Source: Orientallactaga sibirica
Taxonomy: Eukaryota; Chordata; Mammalia; Rodentia; Dipodidae
NCBI GenBank assembly: GCA_036365145.1
Contig: JAEOAD010002183.1
Span: forward strand, 1,178,001-1,242,000
Length of the DNA: 64,000 nucleotides
Direction: 5' to 3'
Numbering within the stretch: position 1 is the first letter of the stretch; each line of letters opens with the position of its first letter. A program made the position numbers and the translations under genes. The notes beneath the pieces were generated by a model. That model was not told the origin of the DNA. It did not search any database and saw nothing but the letters and a program-made list of their open reading frames with translations. Below are positions 10,925-21,358 of this stretch, piece after piece.

Positions 10925-11226
10925 TGTGTGGTGTTTGAAAATGATGCTCATAGTCACATGTATTTGAATACTTAATCGCTCTAGCTCTGGCCTTGTTCTA
11001 GAAGGATATGGAACCTTTAGAAGTAAAGCCTTGCTGGTGGAAATGTACCACTTGGGAGACTTTGAGGTTCCATACCTAGTCTAGCCCTGCTGTTGCTCTC
11101 TCTGTTTCCTCCTACAGATGTGAGGCTGTATCACCAGTTTTCTGCTCCTGTCATGTTTTCCCTGCCATGATGGACTCTACCCTTTGGAAATATAAGCCAA
11201 AATAAACATTTCGCTTCCCTAAGCTA
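10925..11226 (+). mobile_element. MaLR-type solo LTR
   Basis: Begins GTGTGGTGTTTGAAAATGAT and ends in the CCATGATGGACTCTACCC, AAGCCAAAATAAACATTTCG block, the usual polyadenylation region of MT/ORR1-like LTRs. No second LTR or internal region is nearby. It abuts the start of L1 copy A, whose insertion may have removed its last bases. Confidence 0.75.
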
Positions 11227-11269
11227 CTTCTGATTTTTTTCCCCACTTTTTCCTATTATAAGATAATAG

Positions 11270-12420
11270 GTTTCTGTCAAGATGGCAGAATTGAGAGCCA
11301 TACCACTGTAAGTGGGAGAAGAGCCAGAGGAAAGAACCCCAACACACCCACGTGTTCAAAAAAGTAAATTTGCTCTTAACTACAAGTACAGGAGAGTCCC
11401 AGGCAGACAAGAAATTTCCAGCAACTAAAAGAGTTTGGTTTCAGCTCCAGTGAGTAGCTGCACGTGGGCAGCCTAGGAGAAGTTCCAGAGAGCAAGGCAG
11501 CGGGCAGGTCAAACTTTTGGGGCTCAGTTCTCTTCCAATGGTGGCCCAGGGCAAGCTAGGGGGAAGTTCCAAAGAGCAAGGACACAGGCAGATCCAATTT
11601 CTGGGGCCATGCTCCCATTCTGTGGCAGCCACGGCTGTTATTGGGAAGGACAAACTAGGGGAAACACTAACTAATAATCCAGACAATGGGCACACATGAC
11701 AGCAGGGTCAAGTGAGTGGACTTGCTCCCCCCATCCAGCTTTAGAGGCTTCTGGGAAGTGCAGCCTACGTCTTAGGGAAAGTGAAACCCAGGGAGACCTC
11801 AAGTAAAGTATTTAGTTAGAGATCAGGGAACCGCTAAGCAACAACCAGGGAATAATCTTGAGGGAGAAGGATAGCCCATGAGCAGCATGATGCTTGAGGG
11901 ACTGGGAAATCACTAGCCAGCATACAAAGCGGGGAGGACAAAGGTGCAAAAAAACCAAAGCTGTCAGCCAGGGGGAAGCGTTCCAACCCACCAGACACAG
12001 CCCTACATTAGCTATCAACAACTTACCTACTGGGAAGTGAATCTACCACCAATATATATCTTGTAAAAAGCCTGAAGGGGTAAAGAGAGCTGCAACCACA
12101 TCCTGGCTCCAATTCCTAGGAGCGATTTGGAGCTGTATTCATTCCAAATCTCTAGACAGTGAACAGCACTGGAAGAACATTGTCACCCAAGGTCTCATGT
12201 AGACCTGCCTAAAGGCAGAACACACTAGGTAGAGGTGGCTCAGACTTAAGAGCACTCAACTAATCCAGTGGATAGACTACCATTCCACACCCAACTACAG
12301 GCTATACAACAGCAGCTATAACTGCATTCTCGCCAAAACAAAGGGCTGATCTCAAGAGGGGAAAACCTCAAGGCAAACAATCCCAAGCAAAGAGATCCCT
12401 GCCAAGGTTGCCTAATACCA
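11270..12420 (+). promoter_or_regulatory. 5' UTR of L1 copy A with CAAGATGGC head
   Basis: CAAGATGGC at 11278-11286 lies at the very start of the element. In primate L1 the same motif at the 5' end binds YY1 and directs initiation. By analogy this could be the pol II start of this older L1 lineage. The region has two related blocks with AGGGGGAAGTTCCAAAGAGC (near 11,558) and GGAGAAGTTCCAGAGAGC (near 11,477), an internal duplication of about 80 bp. It is unlike the monomeric 5' UTR of L1 copy B. Confidence 0.6.
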
Positions 12421-12422
12421 CA

Positions 12423-14114
12423 ATGGAAGCTTCAAAGAAAGCGTCAAAGCTTCAAAGTTTCCAAAAAGAAAGCTTCAAAGCTTTCAAAGAAAGCCCAGAG
12501 GAAGACCAAAAAACAGAACTCCAAAGTGACAACATGATAGGCATGTTAAACACACTTAAAGAGGCTATGAACAAATGACAAGATAAAATTGAAGAAAACT
12601 GAGAAAAAGTAAACAAACAGGAAGTCCAAGAATGGCAGAAGCAAAGGGAAAAAACTGACAAAAAGGTGCAAAATACAACTTTGAGGATGGCTCAATGAAA
12701 TGGAAGAAATGTAATGAAAGGACCTCAAAGGATGGATGAAAGAAATGGAAGAAAACCAACAAAAATAACTCAAGTGAAGACTGAATGAAATTAAAGAGAA
12801 TCAAGAAACAGTTTTGACTACATGGCTAAATAAAATTGAAGACAACCAAAAAATCAACAGAAGGCTAAAGTAGGTCAAGGAGAATAAATAAATAAAAGGT
12901 CTCATAGACAATAGAATAACTCAATGAGGACATTCACAAATGCAGCAATGAATTCCAAGAGACAATAACAGGGTCAAATAAAAAAAAATGAAAATGGAAT
13001 TCCAGGATGAAATTGTGGAGCTGACAAAGAATGTAACAGAAAAGAAAAATGAAATATACCTTCCAAGAAAGCTTTATCAACAGAGTTGATCAAAAGGAGG
13101 ACAGAATACCAGAACTCAAAGACAAGACAGAAGAAATAGATTGAGATACAAAACTAATGCCAAGCTCAAAAAATTTGTGAAGAGAACATGAGGAAACTGT
13201 GTGATAGCTTAAAAAGACCAAACATTCATTTCATATGTATACAGGAAAGAGAAGAAATAAAGGCCAAAGGAATACATAATATTGTCAACACAAGCATCAA
13301 AGAAAATTTCTCAACTTTATAGAAGAGAGACCGATCCAGGTTCAAGAACAGCACATACAGAACAGCACATAACATAAGAGAAAAGTTTACACATGTCACA
13401 TTATAATTAGAGCACTAATCACAGAAAAGAAGAAGAATGTACTAAGGTGCAAGAGAAAAACAAGTCATTACATAAAAAGGTAAACCTGTAAGAATCACTT
13501 CATATTTTTCAATGTAAACACTAGAAGCCAGAAGAGCTTCAAATGGAGTATTTCAAAAGCTAAACAAAGGACTTCCCAGTCAAGATGGAGGACTTATAAC
13601 CACACTAGAGCTTCAGGGGTAAAAGAAGGCAAGAGTTTGAGGGGCTCCAGTACTAGTATTACTTAAAGGATGACATGGGGTGGGTAAAGGTATCGATACA
13701 TATTCAGGACTCTGCTCATTTATATATGCTCTCAGGCACAACTAGGGTGCAATGGCAGGATGGGGTAGCCTGGTGCCTAATGAAGCCAACTGAATTCAGG
13801 CAGGCATGACACTTTGGCAAATGACCCATGAGAATTACCTCAGACTTTTCAGTAGAAACCCTGAAAGGCAGATGGGATTGGAATGGAGCACTTCCAAGTC
13901 TAATAAACAGTGGCTTCCAGCCCAAACTACTGTACCCAGCAAAAGTATCCCTCAAATAACTGGTGAAAGGGAAGCCTTCCATGATAAAAGCCAGCTCCAT
14001 GACTATATGAACACAAAGACAAACATACAAACAACACACCAGGGTATACTCCACACTGAAGAATCAAACAACCAATCTCAAAAGCCCACAAGAGTTCATA
14101 ATAGCAAAAACTAG
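12423..14114 (+). pseudogene. L1 ORF1 remnant of copy A
   Basis: Corresponds to the L1 ORF1 RNA-binding chaperone: a Lys/Glu/Asn-rich coiled-coil part (12,540-13,100), then the RNA-binding part and a C-terminal block (13,806-14,114, Thr-Arg-Val-rich end). The 5' part has a run of GCTTCAAAG-type repeats (12,427-12,496). The ORF1 C-terminal block begins twice (13,510-13,565 and 13,834-13,925), separated by about 260 bases that start with another CAAGATGG head. Multiple stops make it non-coding. Confidence 0.75.
13568..13833 (+). other. Insert with a second L1-like 5' head
   Basis: This segment interrupts ORF1 of copy A and starts with TCCCAGTCAAGATGGAGGAC, resembling the element start at 11,270. 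After about 250 bases it joins the ORF1 C-terminal block. It may be the 5' end of a second, internally deleted L1 inserted into the first, or a rearrangement. Which of the two cannot be decided by reading. Confidence 0.45.
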
Positions 14115-14164
14115 ACCAGACAAAAATATACAAATTCCAAGAAATTATCAAACCCCATAAAGCC

Positions 14165-15501
14165 TCCAAAATTGTAGGGATGAAATCATATCTCAAAATT
14201 ATAACCTTAAATATTAATTGTCTTAACACACACATCAAAACACACAAGTTAATAGGGAGGATCGGGAAAATGAACCTTTCTGTCTACTGTCTTCAAGGAT
14301 CACACCTCACCACTAAAGATAGACAGATACTGCCTCAGGTCATGTGAAAGAATGGAAAATGATTTCCCAAGCAAATGGAAATAAGAAACAAGTAGATGTG
14401 GGTAAATTAATATCTGAAAAAATACACTTCAAAACAAAGTAATCAAAAAGGAAAAAGAAGGACACTTTTTTCCTCATTAAGGGAATGACCCAAAAAAAGG
14501 ACATCACAATCACGCCAAATGCAGGTGTACCACATTTTATAAAACAAAACCTACTCTACAACAAACCAGAATAAATCTTAATACTATCATAGTAGGGGAC
14601 TTCAATACCTCACTATCATCAGTAGACAGATCATCCAAGAAGAAAATCATCAGGGAAATAGGTAAATAATACTACACATCTATGAAATATTCCACCCGAA
14701 TTCTACAGAATACACATTCTTCTCAGCAGACCACAGAACCTTCTCCAAAATAGATCATATATTTGGCCATAAATCATGCATTCATAAATTCAGAAAAATT
14801 GATATAACTTTCTGCATCATATTGAACCACAATGTGTTAAAGCTAGAAATTAACAAGAGAAACAGCAGAAATTACACCCGCTCCTGAAGACAGAATAACA
14901 AACTGTTAAATAAAGAATGGGTTGTGGAAGGAATCACAAAGAAAATTATAAAATTTCTAGAACTTAATGGTAATGAAACACAATATACCAAACTTTTGAA
15001 GGCAGTCCTAAAGGAGAAAATTTGTACCACTTATAGCCTTCATAACAAATACAGGGAGCTCTAGAAGTAATACCCTACCATACACTCAAATGGCATTGGA
15101 AAAAAGAACAATCGAATCCTAAGAGTTCCAACATGGAATCAAATAATTAATAAATTGCAAACTAACAAAAAATAAGAAAATTGATGAAACAAAGAGCTGG
15201 TTCTTTGAAAAGATAAACAATATTAATAAACTTCTGGCCAATTTGATCAATTATAAAAAAGAGAAGTCTCAACTAAAGTTAGAAAGTAAAAGGGAGAGGT
15301 CACAACAGATATCAATGGAATTGAAAGAATCATCAGAACATACTTCCAAAACCTCTACTCTACAAAATTGGGTAATGTGGAAGATACCAATTAATTTCTA
15401 GACACCTACCACCTAAAAAAACTAAATTCAGAACAAATGAATCACCTAAACAAGTTGATTACATCCACCGAGATTGAAAATGTAATCAAAGACCTGCACC
15501 T

Positions 15502-15545
<44 letters not shown>

Positions 15546-16425
15546 ACCTGGTGGATTCTCAGCTGAATTCTATCAAATGCTCATCATAGAACTAAAACTA
15601 CATTTTCTTAAGATTTTTCACACAGTCAGAGAACAGGGAATGCTCCCCAACTCCTTCTGTGAAGCTAACATCACCCTAATATTAAAACAAGAAGATACAA
15701 CAAGAAAAGAAAACTATAGATCTATAGCCCTGATGAACTCAAGTGCAAAAATCCTGAAGAAAATCCTCACAAACCAAATTTAACAACCCATCAAAAGCAT
15801 CACCAAGCTTGAAAAATTAGGTTTCATTCTAGGAATTCAGGGATGGTTCCACATACAGAAATCGATCAATATATTATACAACATAAATTATCTTAAACAC
15901 AAGCACCACATGATCATCTCAATAGATGGAGAGAAGGCCTACAACAAAATACCACATCACTTCATGATTGAAACACTGGAGGGAATAGGCATGGAGGGTT
16001 TCTATCTCAACATAATAAGGTTATATAAAAAGCCCAAATCATACTTTATTGGAAAAGACTTGAGTTTGCATTGAGATTGGGAACAAGACAGTGGTGAACA
16101 ATCTTACCACTGCTCTTCAACATACTTCTAGAAATCCTAGCAATAGCAATAAGACAAGAAGAAGATATAAAAGGGATACAAATTGGAAAGGTAGAAGTAA
16201 AGTTAGCCCTACTTGCAAATGATGAGATCCTTTATATAAGTAACCTGACTCTATCATAAAACTTCTAAAGGTGATAAATTCCTTCAGCAAAGTGGGAGGG
16301 TAAAATATCAACACACATAAAATAGTAGCATTCCTATACACAGAAGACAAATATACAGAGAAAGAAATCAATGAAGCTGTCCCATTTTCAATAGCCACAA
16401 AAATAAAAAGCAAATAGCCATATTG
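14165..16425 (+). pseudogene. L1 ORF2 remnant of copy A (endonuclease and partial RT)
   Basis: Matches the L1 ORF2 order seen in copies B and D: the endonuclease start, the TCATAGTAGGGGACTTCAAT block, then the RT fingers and palm. The RT motif that should read F/LADD is encoded here as Leu-Leu-Ala-Asn-Asp (near 16,209-16,226), losing one catalytic Asp. The frame is broken by many stops and a 41-base A run. Only short pieces such as 15,577-15,783 remain open. Confidence 0.82.
15503..15543. repeat. (A)41 run inside L1 ORF2
   Basis: Replaces the lysine-rich AAAAAGAAAAGT segment present at the same position in copies B and D, so it looks like a slippage expansion of coding DNA rather than a retroposon tail. 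Confidence 0.9.
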
Positions 16426-17905
16426 AACTGTTGATTAGAGAGATCAATGAGGTACCCAAAACAAGACAGTCTTCTGTCAAAGAACTTCATTACCCACCTG
16501 AGGTAAAAGGTAACACCCTGCTGCTAAAGATACCACACACTGCCATGCAAAACATAGAGAGATCTGGCTGAATCAGGAAGGAAACTAGTTCCCACCTGGT
16601 TAGCTTGCATACTACTAGTACTATATAAGCTGCTGGGGCCAAATGGCCAACAATGTTGTGAACAAGGAGGGCACACTGCTATATGCAATCAACCATCCTG
16701 ACAAGATGTGCACACTTGTGCAATAGTGGCACCCAGACTAGCTGGGTAACCAATGGCTTTCTGATTGGTTAAGTGATCCACTCAGTGAAAAGAGAACCCA
16801 TAGGTCATAAGTCATAATCCTATGGAGATGAGGATTATAAACATCAACGTGGAGCTTCTACTAGTCTTTGGCTAAAAGGGAGGCTATTGCATCAAAGTAT
16901 CTCAAAACAACAATGCTTATCCCTTTCAACCTATACAGATCTCTCTCTCCATTGGAGAATCTTTTTCTTTTTCGGAAAGCAGTAAAAACCATGCACAACC
17001 AAAATCTATCAACAAGACAAGAATAGATAGCTGACTTCCTGGCAGGAAATAAACCACCCCTATCATAGCACCTAGGGACCAGTGAAATCATAGAGGAATT
17101 AGCAAGATGATCAAGAGTGCTGCTGCCACAGTGAGCTCAACATCCTGGGCCAGGGTGATGGAGATAGACACTGGGAATACTCAAAATACACCAAAGCAAA
17201 ATACCAGAAAATTCTCAGAGCTCAACACTAAAATAGGCTTAAAGCACACTCACAAAGACTCAGGAAATTTTGCAGAACAGAAGGCATAAAGAATGTAAGA
17301 GCCACAGACTGAGAGGAAATATTCAGATATATTGCCCCTTGTGGTAGTTTGAATAGATGGCTTCCAACATATTCAGTATTTTTTTAGTTTGTAGTTTGGA
17401 TCTGCAGTCACCTGGCTGGAGGAGGTGTATCTGGGCAGATCTTAAGGTGTGGTGGTGGGTTTGAAATTCCAATCTAAAGATATGCAAAGTGCCTATTTCC
17501 ACCTGGAATTCTTAAGCATGGTGTGGCTTTCCCTCTCTCTCTCTCTCTCTCTTGCTCTCTGTCTGCTTGCTCCTTTAAGAGAGGGCCAACTTCTTCTGTC
17601 ATTATGGAACTTCCCCTGGATCTGTAAGCTTAAATAAATATCCCTTCCTCCATAATTGTGCCTGGTTTGAAAGTTCATCTTGGTGAACCAAAGCTCTCTG
17701 CTACATCCCTTCACAACCCTCCACGATAACTGACTGTAGATTTCACAACTCATATCCCACACCTCCATGTTGAATACTAGCAATTCTATTAAGGAGGGCC
17801 CTCAGTGGAGTGGGGGCAGTGAGGACGGAAATGATGATACATTGGTGTGTCTATGATGTGTCTATAGAAAGTTTCTACTTAATAATAAAAAATAAATAAA
17901 ATTTT
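16426..17905 (+). mobile_element. 3' UTR of L1 copy A
   Basis: Shows the blocks shared by all L1 3' UTRs here: AACTGTTGATTAGAGAG, TTCATTACCCACCTGAGGT, TGGCTTTCTGATTGGTTAAG, CTCCATTGGAGAATCT, GATGGAGATAGACACTGGG and GGAGGGCCCTCAGTGGAGTG, with an A-rich tail. Intervening LTR 17,340-17,705 is a later insertion. Confidence 0.8.
17340..17705 (+). mobile_element. Solo LTR in the 3' UTR of L1 copy A
   Basis: Starts TGTGGTAGTTTGAATAGATG and ends GCTCTCTGCTACA, with AAATAAATATCCCTTCC as polyadenylation region. CCCCT before and TCCCT after fit a 5-bp target duplication with one change. Same family as the complete element at 18,497-20,505 but visibly older, and it contains a CT microsatellite at 17,531-17,552. 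Confidence 0.85.
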
Positions 17906-17911
17906 TTAGGG

Positions 17912-18115
17912 CTGGAGAAATGGGTTAGTGGTTAAAGCACTTGTATGCAAAGCCAAAAGACCAAAGTTCAATTCCCATGAATCCACATAAGCCAGATGCA
18001 TAAAGTGGTGCATGTGTCTGTAGTTCGAGTGCAAAGGCTAAAGGCCCTAGTGCCCCCATAGTCTCTCTCTACCTGCCTCACTCTCTTTCTGAAAAATAAA
18101 TAAATAAATTTAAAA
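17912..18115 (+). mobile_element. DIP-type SINE
   Basis: GGGCTGGAGAAATGGGTTAG head, AGTTCAATTCCC B-box region, GTGCATGTGTCTGTAGTTCG block, a CT-rich tract and AAATAAATAAAT tail. It sits at the junction between the tail of L1 copy A and the first piece of L1 copy C. Confidence 0.9.
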
Positions 18116-18496
18116 ATTAAAAGACCATGGCTGCAAACCTAAACTATTATAACCAACAAAATTATCTCTTATAATTGAAAGTGAAACAAAAACTTTCCAC
18201 AATGTAAGCCAAGTTTATGAATATATGAACACTAAGCCAGCCCTACAGATAACACTACATCATGCAATACTCCACAATGAAGAGTTGAACTATCATTCAT
18301 ATATAGCTACAAGAGAGCCTAATCAAAACTAGTTACATATATTAAAGCATTTAAAGAATAAGAAAACATCAAATTCCATAAAACATTCAACATGATAGGA
18401 ATTAACTCACATTTAACAGTTGTAAGTCTGAACATTAATAGACTCAACTCCTGAATAAAAAGTACATGTTCAGGACTGGAGAAATGGATTAGTGCT

Positions 18497-18885
18497 TGTG
18501 GTAGTTTGAATATATGTCCCCCAATATATTCAATGTTTTATTACTTTATAGTTTGCATCTGCAATCACCTTGCTAGAGGCAAGGTCACTGGGGGCCGGTC
18601 TTAAGGTGTGGTGATGGTTTGAGATTCCATTGTAAAGATATGCAAATGTGCCTAGCAGGAGTTCCTGAAGTGTGCCGTGTGACCTTTTGGCTGTAGTTTT
18701 GCTCTGTGTGCTGTGGTGGCTGGTTGGCTTTTTTTCTCTCTCTGCTTGGGTCTATGAAGAGCAGGGCACTTCTGCCTTTATGGAACTTCCCCTGGATCTG
18801 TAAGCTTAAATAAATAATATCCCTTCCTCCGTAACTGTGCCTGGTCTGGAAGTTAATCTCAGCGAACCTGAAGCTGTCTGCGACA
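18497..18885 (+). repeat. 5' LTR of the young element
   Basis: TGTGGTAGTTTG start and CTGTCTGCGACA end. The AAGCTTAAATAAATAATATC region supplies the polyadenylation signal near its 3' third. An octamer-like ATGCAAAT occurs near 18,640, a possible enhancer site. Confidence 0.93.
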
Positions 18886-18891
18886 GTAAAG

Positions 18892-18912
18892 TGGTACCGA
18901 GGAGTGTGGGGT
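18892..18912 (+). promoter_or_regulatory. tRNA-Leu-like primer-binding site
   Basis: TGGTACCGAGGAGTG followed by TGGGGT: the same order as the complement of a tRNA-Leu 3' end, with two small insertions. Leu primers are typical of ERVL-class elements. It lies 6 bases after the 5' LTR. Confidence 0.75.
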
Positions 18913-19197
18913 GAGATGAACCAGACCGTGTGGATATTTGTCTTTTGGAACCTTTGTTTTGGAGGAATGGGCATGGACTTGGTGCTTGCAACTGAAGGTG
19001 CCTTCTGGAGTGGTAAGCCAAGTTTTATGGACTATTCTGATGAGAGTTTGAGAATGCTAAGTGCAGACTGTATTGAACTTCGAGGCTTGGTTTATGAGCT
19101 TTCTAAGGGGAAGGAAAGACTGCAGAGGACTTTGTTGGAACTGGGCTACTGGCATAAGGGATGGCTACGTTCTGCTATCCAGGCCCAGAAAGTTTGA
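18904..19197 (+). other. 97-codon open frame in the internal region, unrecognised
   Basis: The longest open frame of the young element begins near the primer site. It has a hydrophobic N-terminal stretch (roughly residues 8-30, rich in Trp/Phe/Gly/Leu) and a basic C-terminal half with Glu/Arg/Lys. I see no gag, zinc-knuckle or protease motif. MaLR internal regions are usually non-coding, so the frame may be chance. Two shorter frames follow at 19,363-19,557 and 19,665-19,886. Confidence 0.35.
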
Positions 19198-20116
19198 TCA
19201 AACTTAAATTTGTAATGGACTGATGTGCTTGGCTAAAGATATCGGACTGAGATTTTAAGATTTTAAGTTGGAAAACCTCAAGAAAGTTAAAAGTAGAGGC
19301 ACTGAGACTGGTTTTAGGTTACTGGAGCTTCTATTGTCAACGCATTAGCAATCTTAAGGAAGGTGGAAGGAAGGTGGCCAGACTTAATTTACATTAAAAC
19401 AAAGGAGAGGATGCCTGAGGAAAGACTGTTAAAATGCAAATTCTTGGAAAGTGCTGACTGGAGAAGGAACCTGCTGTTCAAGGCTGTGGTTTATTTCATC
19501 CCTGGATTAAGAATATGGCTGTGTCCTGCACACCTGGTATTAGTTTTGGAAGCATGAAAAATGCATGGAGTGGTCATGAGTTGCACATGGTTCCAGGAGC
19601 CACTGCTGAGATGCAGCATGAAGGCAGGGCATGAAGTCCCTGAGGAATAGGCTGGAAGAGCCTTTTGGAAGATGGACCATGGTTTGCATTGAGACCTGAA
19701 GATGTTTTGGATATACCAGGACTGTGCAAAAGGGCTACCATGGAGTGCAGTGTTGGCCTAGGATCGAAGTTTTCCCTGGCAACTCTGCCCAGCTGGAGGG
19801 GCAGAATTGGAAAACCTGGAGACTGTCAGTCTCTGGTTATATTGAACTTGAACTGCAGAAGTTTGATGACAGCTGATGGTGGTTGAGTTTGCATGTTATA
19901 GTATCTCCTTGCTATGCCTTATACCACTTAAAATGTTTACTCTGTGCCTTTACATGTTGAAAGTTTTTAACTTGTTTGATTTTACATGACTCACTATCTT
20001 AGGATGATCAAGACTGTGAGAACCTTTGAAATTGGACTGAGTACAATTTACAATGTGTGATAGTTATAAATCTATTGGGGGCCAGGAGCTAAAAATATTG
20101 GGGGCCAGGGGCAGAA

Positions 20117-20505
20117 TGTGGTAGTTTGAATATATGTCCCCCAATATATTCAATGTTTTATTACTTTATAGTTTGCATCTGCAATCACCTTGCTAGAGGC
20201 AAGGTCACTGGGGGCCGGTCTTAAGGTGTGGTGATGGTTTGAGATTCCATTGTAAAGATATGCAAATGTGCCTAGCAGGAGTTCCTGAAGTGTGCTGTGT
20301 GACCTTTTGGCTGTAGTTTTGCTCTGTGTGCTGTGGTGGCTGGTTGGCTTTTTTTCTCTCTCTGCTTGGGTCTGTGAAGAGAAGGGCACTTCTGCCTTTA
20401 TGGAACTTCCCCTGGATCTGTAAGCTTAAATAAATAATATCCCTTCCTCCATAACTGTGCCTGGTCTGGAAGTTAATCTCAGCGAACCTGAAGCTGTCTG
20501 CGACA
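20117..20505 (+). repeat. 3' LTR of the young element
   Basis: Same length (389 bp) and near-identical to the 5' LTR. Differences I could see are a C/T in the GTGTGCCGTGTG/GTGTGCTGTGTG string, two near GTCTATGAAGAGCAG/GTCTGTGAAGAGAAG, and a G/A in CTCCGTAAC/CTCCATAAC. Confidence 0.93.
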
Positions 20506-20725
20506 GTGCTAAAGTGATTGCCTGTGATGCATAAGGACCCAACTTTTAATTCCCCAGTACCCACATAAGCCAGATGTACAAGGTGGCACATGCATCTGGA
20601 GTTTGTCTGCAGTGGCTAGAGGCATGGCATTTATTCATTCATTCTTTCATTCTCTCTCTCATAAATGAATAAAATAATTAATTAATTAATTAATTTAAAA
20701 AATATGTTTTTAAAGCACAGGTTAA

Positions 20726-21110
20726 GGAGTTCCATGTGCAGACAGTGAGTGGGTGGGCGGCCTTTGCAGTCTGGAGTGAGTAGGCCTGACCCAGGCTACT
20801 CCTAACTCCTAGGACTGAGTTCATTGCTCAGACAGTGTGTGGGCTGCACTATGTACTGGAGTGAGTAGGCCAGACCCATTTCCAGGCTACTCCCAACTCT
20901 GGGGCTTGAGTGCCATGTACTGACAATGTGTGGGTAGGCACAGCTGTCTGGAATGAGTAGGCCAGTCCTATTTATGGACTCCTCCTACTTACCAGACCTG
21001 AGTTCCTGGTGGGGACAGTGTATGGGTGAGTGAAGTGGTCTGGGAGTGAGTAGGTCAGACCCATTTCCAGGCCACTCCCAACTCCCAGGTTTGAGTTACC
21101 TGTTCTGGTC
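20726..21110 (+). promoter_or_regulatory. L1 5' UTR monomer array, about 91-bp units
   Basis: The phrase GACAGTGTGTGGG (with variants) recurs at 20,741, 20,831, 20,922 and 21,014, giving steps of 90, 91 and 92 bases; a degenerate fifth start lies near 21,105. Each unit also contains GGAGTGAGTAGGCCAGACCC and a CTCCCAACTCC block. Tandem promoter monomers are known from murine L1, where each unit adds promoter strength; here the unit is shorter. A non-repeated tether of about 250 bp follows up to ORF1. Confidence 0.85.
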
Positions 21111-21358
21111 TGTGTGTTGGAGGGCTCAGCATGAAGTAGGGCCTGTTCCCTTGCTCCTCCCAGTCCCTGGACCTGGTAGGTCCTATTACGCCCTGCTTGG
21201 GAAGGCCTGGTCCCTATGTGAGCTGTGGAATCAGGCCTTTTGCTCTGGTATCCTGACTGGCCACTAGGTACAAACCTCCCTGTTCACCTGAGTCAGAAGG
21301 TGCATGGGCCAAAGGACAAAAACTTGCTTCCTCCTCAATAAAATAGAGTCCTCCTAAA

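Larger units (their letters stand above)
11270..17905 (+). mobile_element. L1 copy A, old and rearranged
   Basis: Carries a 5' UTR, an ORF1 remnant, about half of ORF2 and a 3' UTR, in order. All frames are broken by stops and indels. ORF2 stops near 16,425 within the RT region and passes straight into 3' UTR sequence, so the rest of RT and the C-terminal region are deleted, or two L1 fragments are fused here. A solo LTR (17,340-17,705) interrupts the 3' UTR. It ends in an A-rich tail near 17,905. Confidence 0.88.
18497..20505 (+). mobile_element. Very young complete non-autonomous LTR element
   Basis: Two 389-bp LTRs in direct orientation, differing at about 4 positions by eye (about 1%), bracket a 1,231-bp internal region. 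A perfect GTGCT pentamer flanks it (18,492-18,496 and 20,506-20,510), the size used by ERVL/MaLR elements. A tRNA-Leu-like primer site lies 6 bases inside the 5' LTR and a G-rich purine stretch (GGGGGCCAGGGGCAGAA) lies before the 3' LTR. No gag, protease, RT or integrase frame is present, so it would be mobilised in trans. Older solo LTRs of the family are at 2,312, 17,340 and 32,364. Confidence 0.93.
18473..20699 (+). mobile_element. DIP-type SINE split by the young LTR element
   Basis: The head (18,473-18,496) and body (20,511-20,699) are one DIP: GGACTGGAGAAATGGATTAG before the break, GCTAAAGTGATTGCCTGTG after it. Rejoining at the GTGCT duplication restores the normal order. Its tail is a (TTAA)n stretch near 20,680. 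Confidence 0.9.

Noticed and set aside
20205..20591. 128-codon minus-strand frame, also nearly repeated at 18,585-18,974
   Set aside because: The two frames are antisense to the paired LTRs of the young element; their similarity is the LTR duplication, not a gene family.
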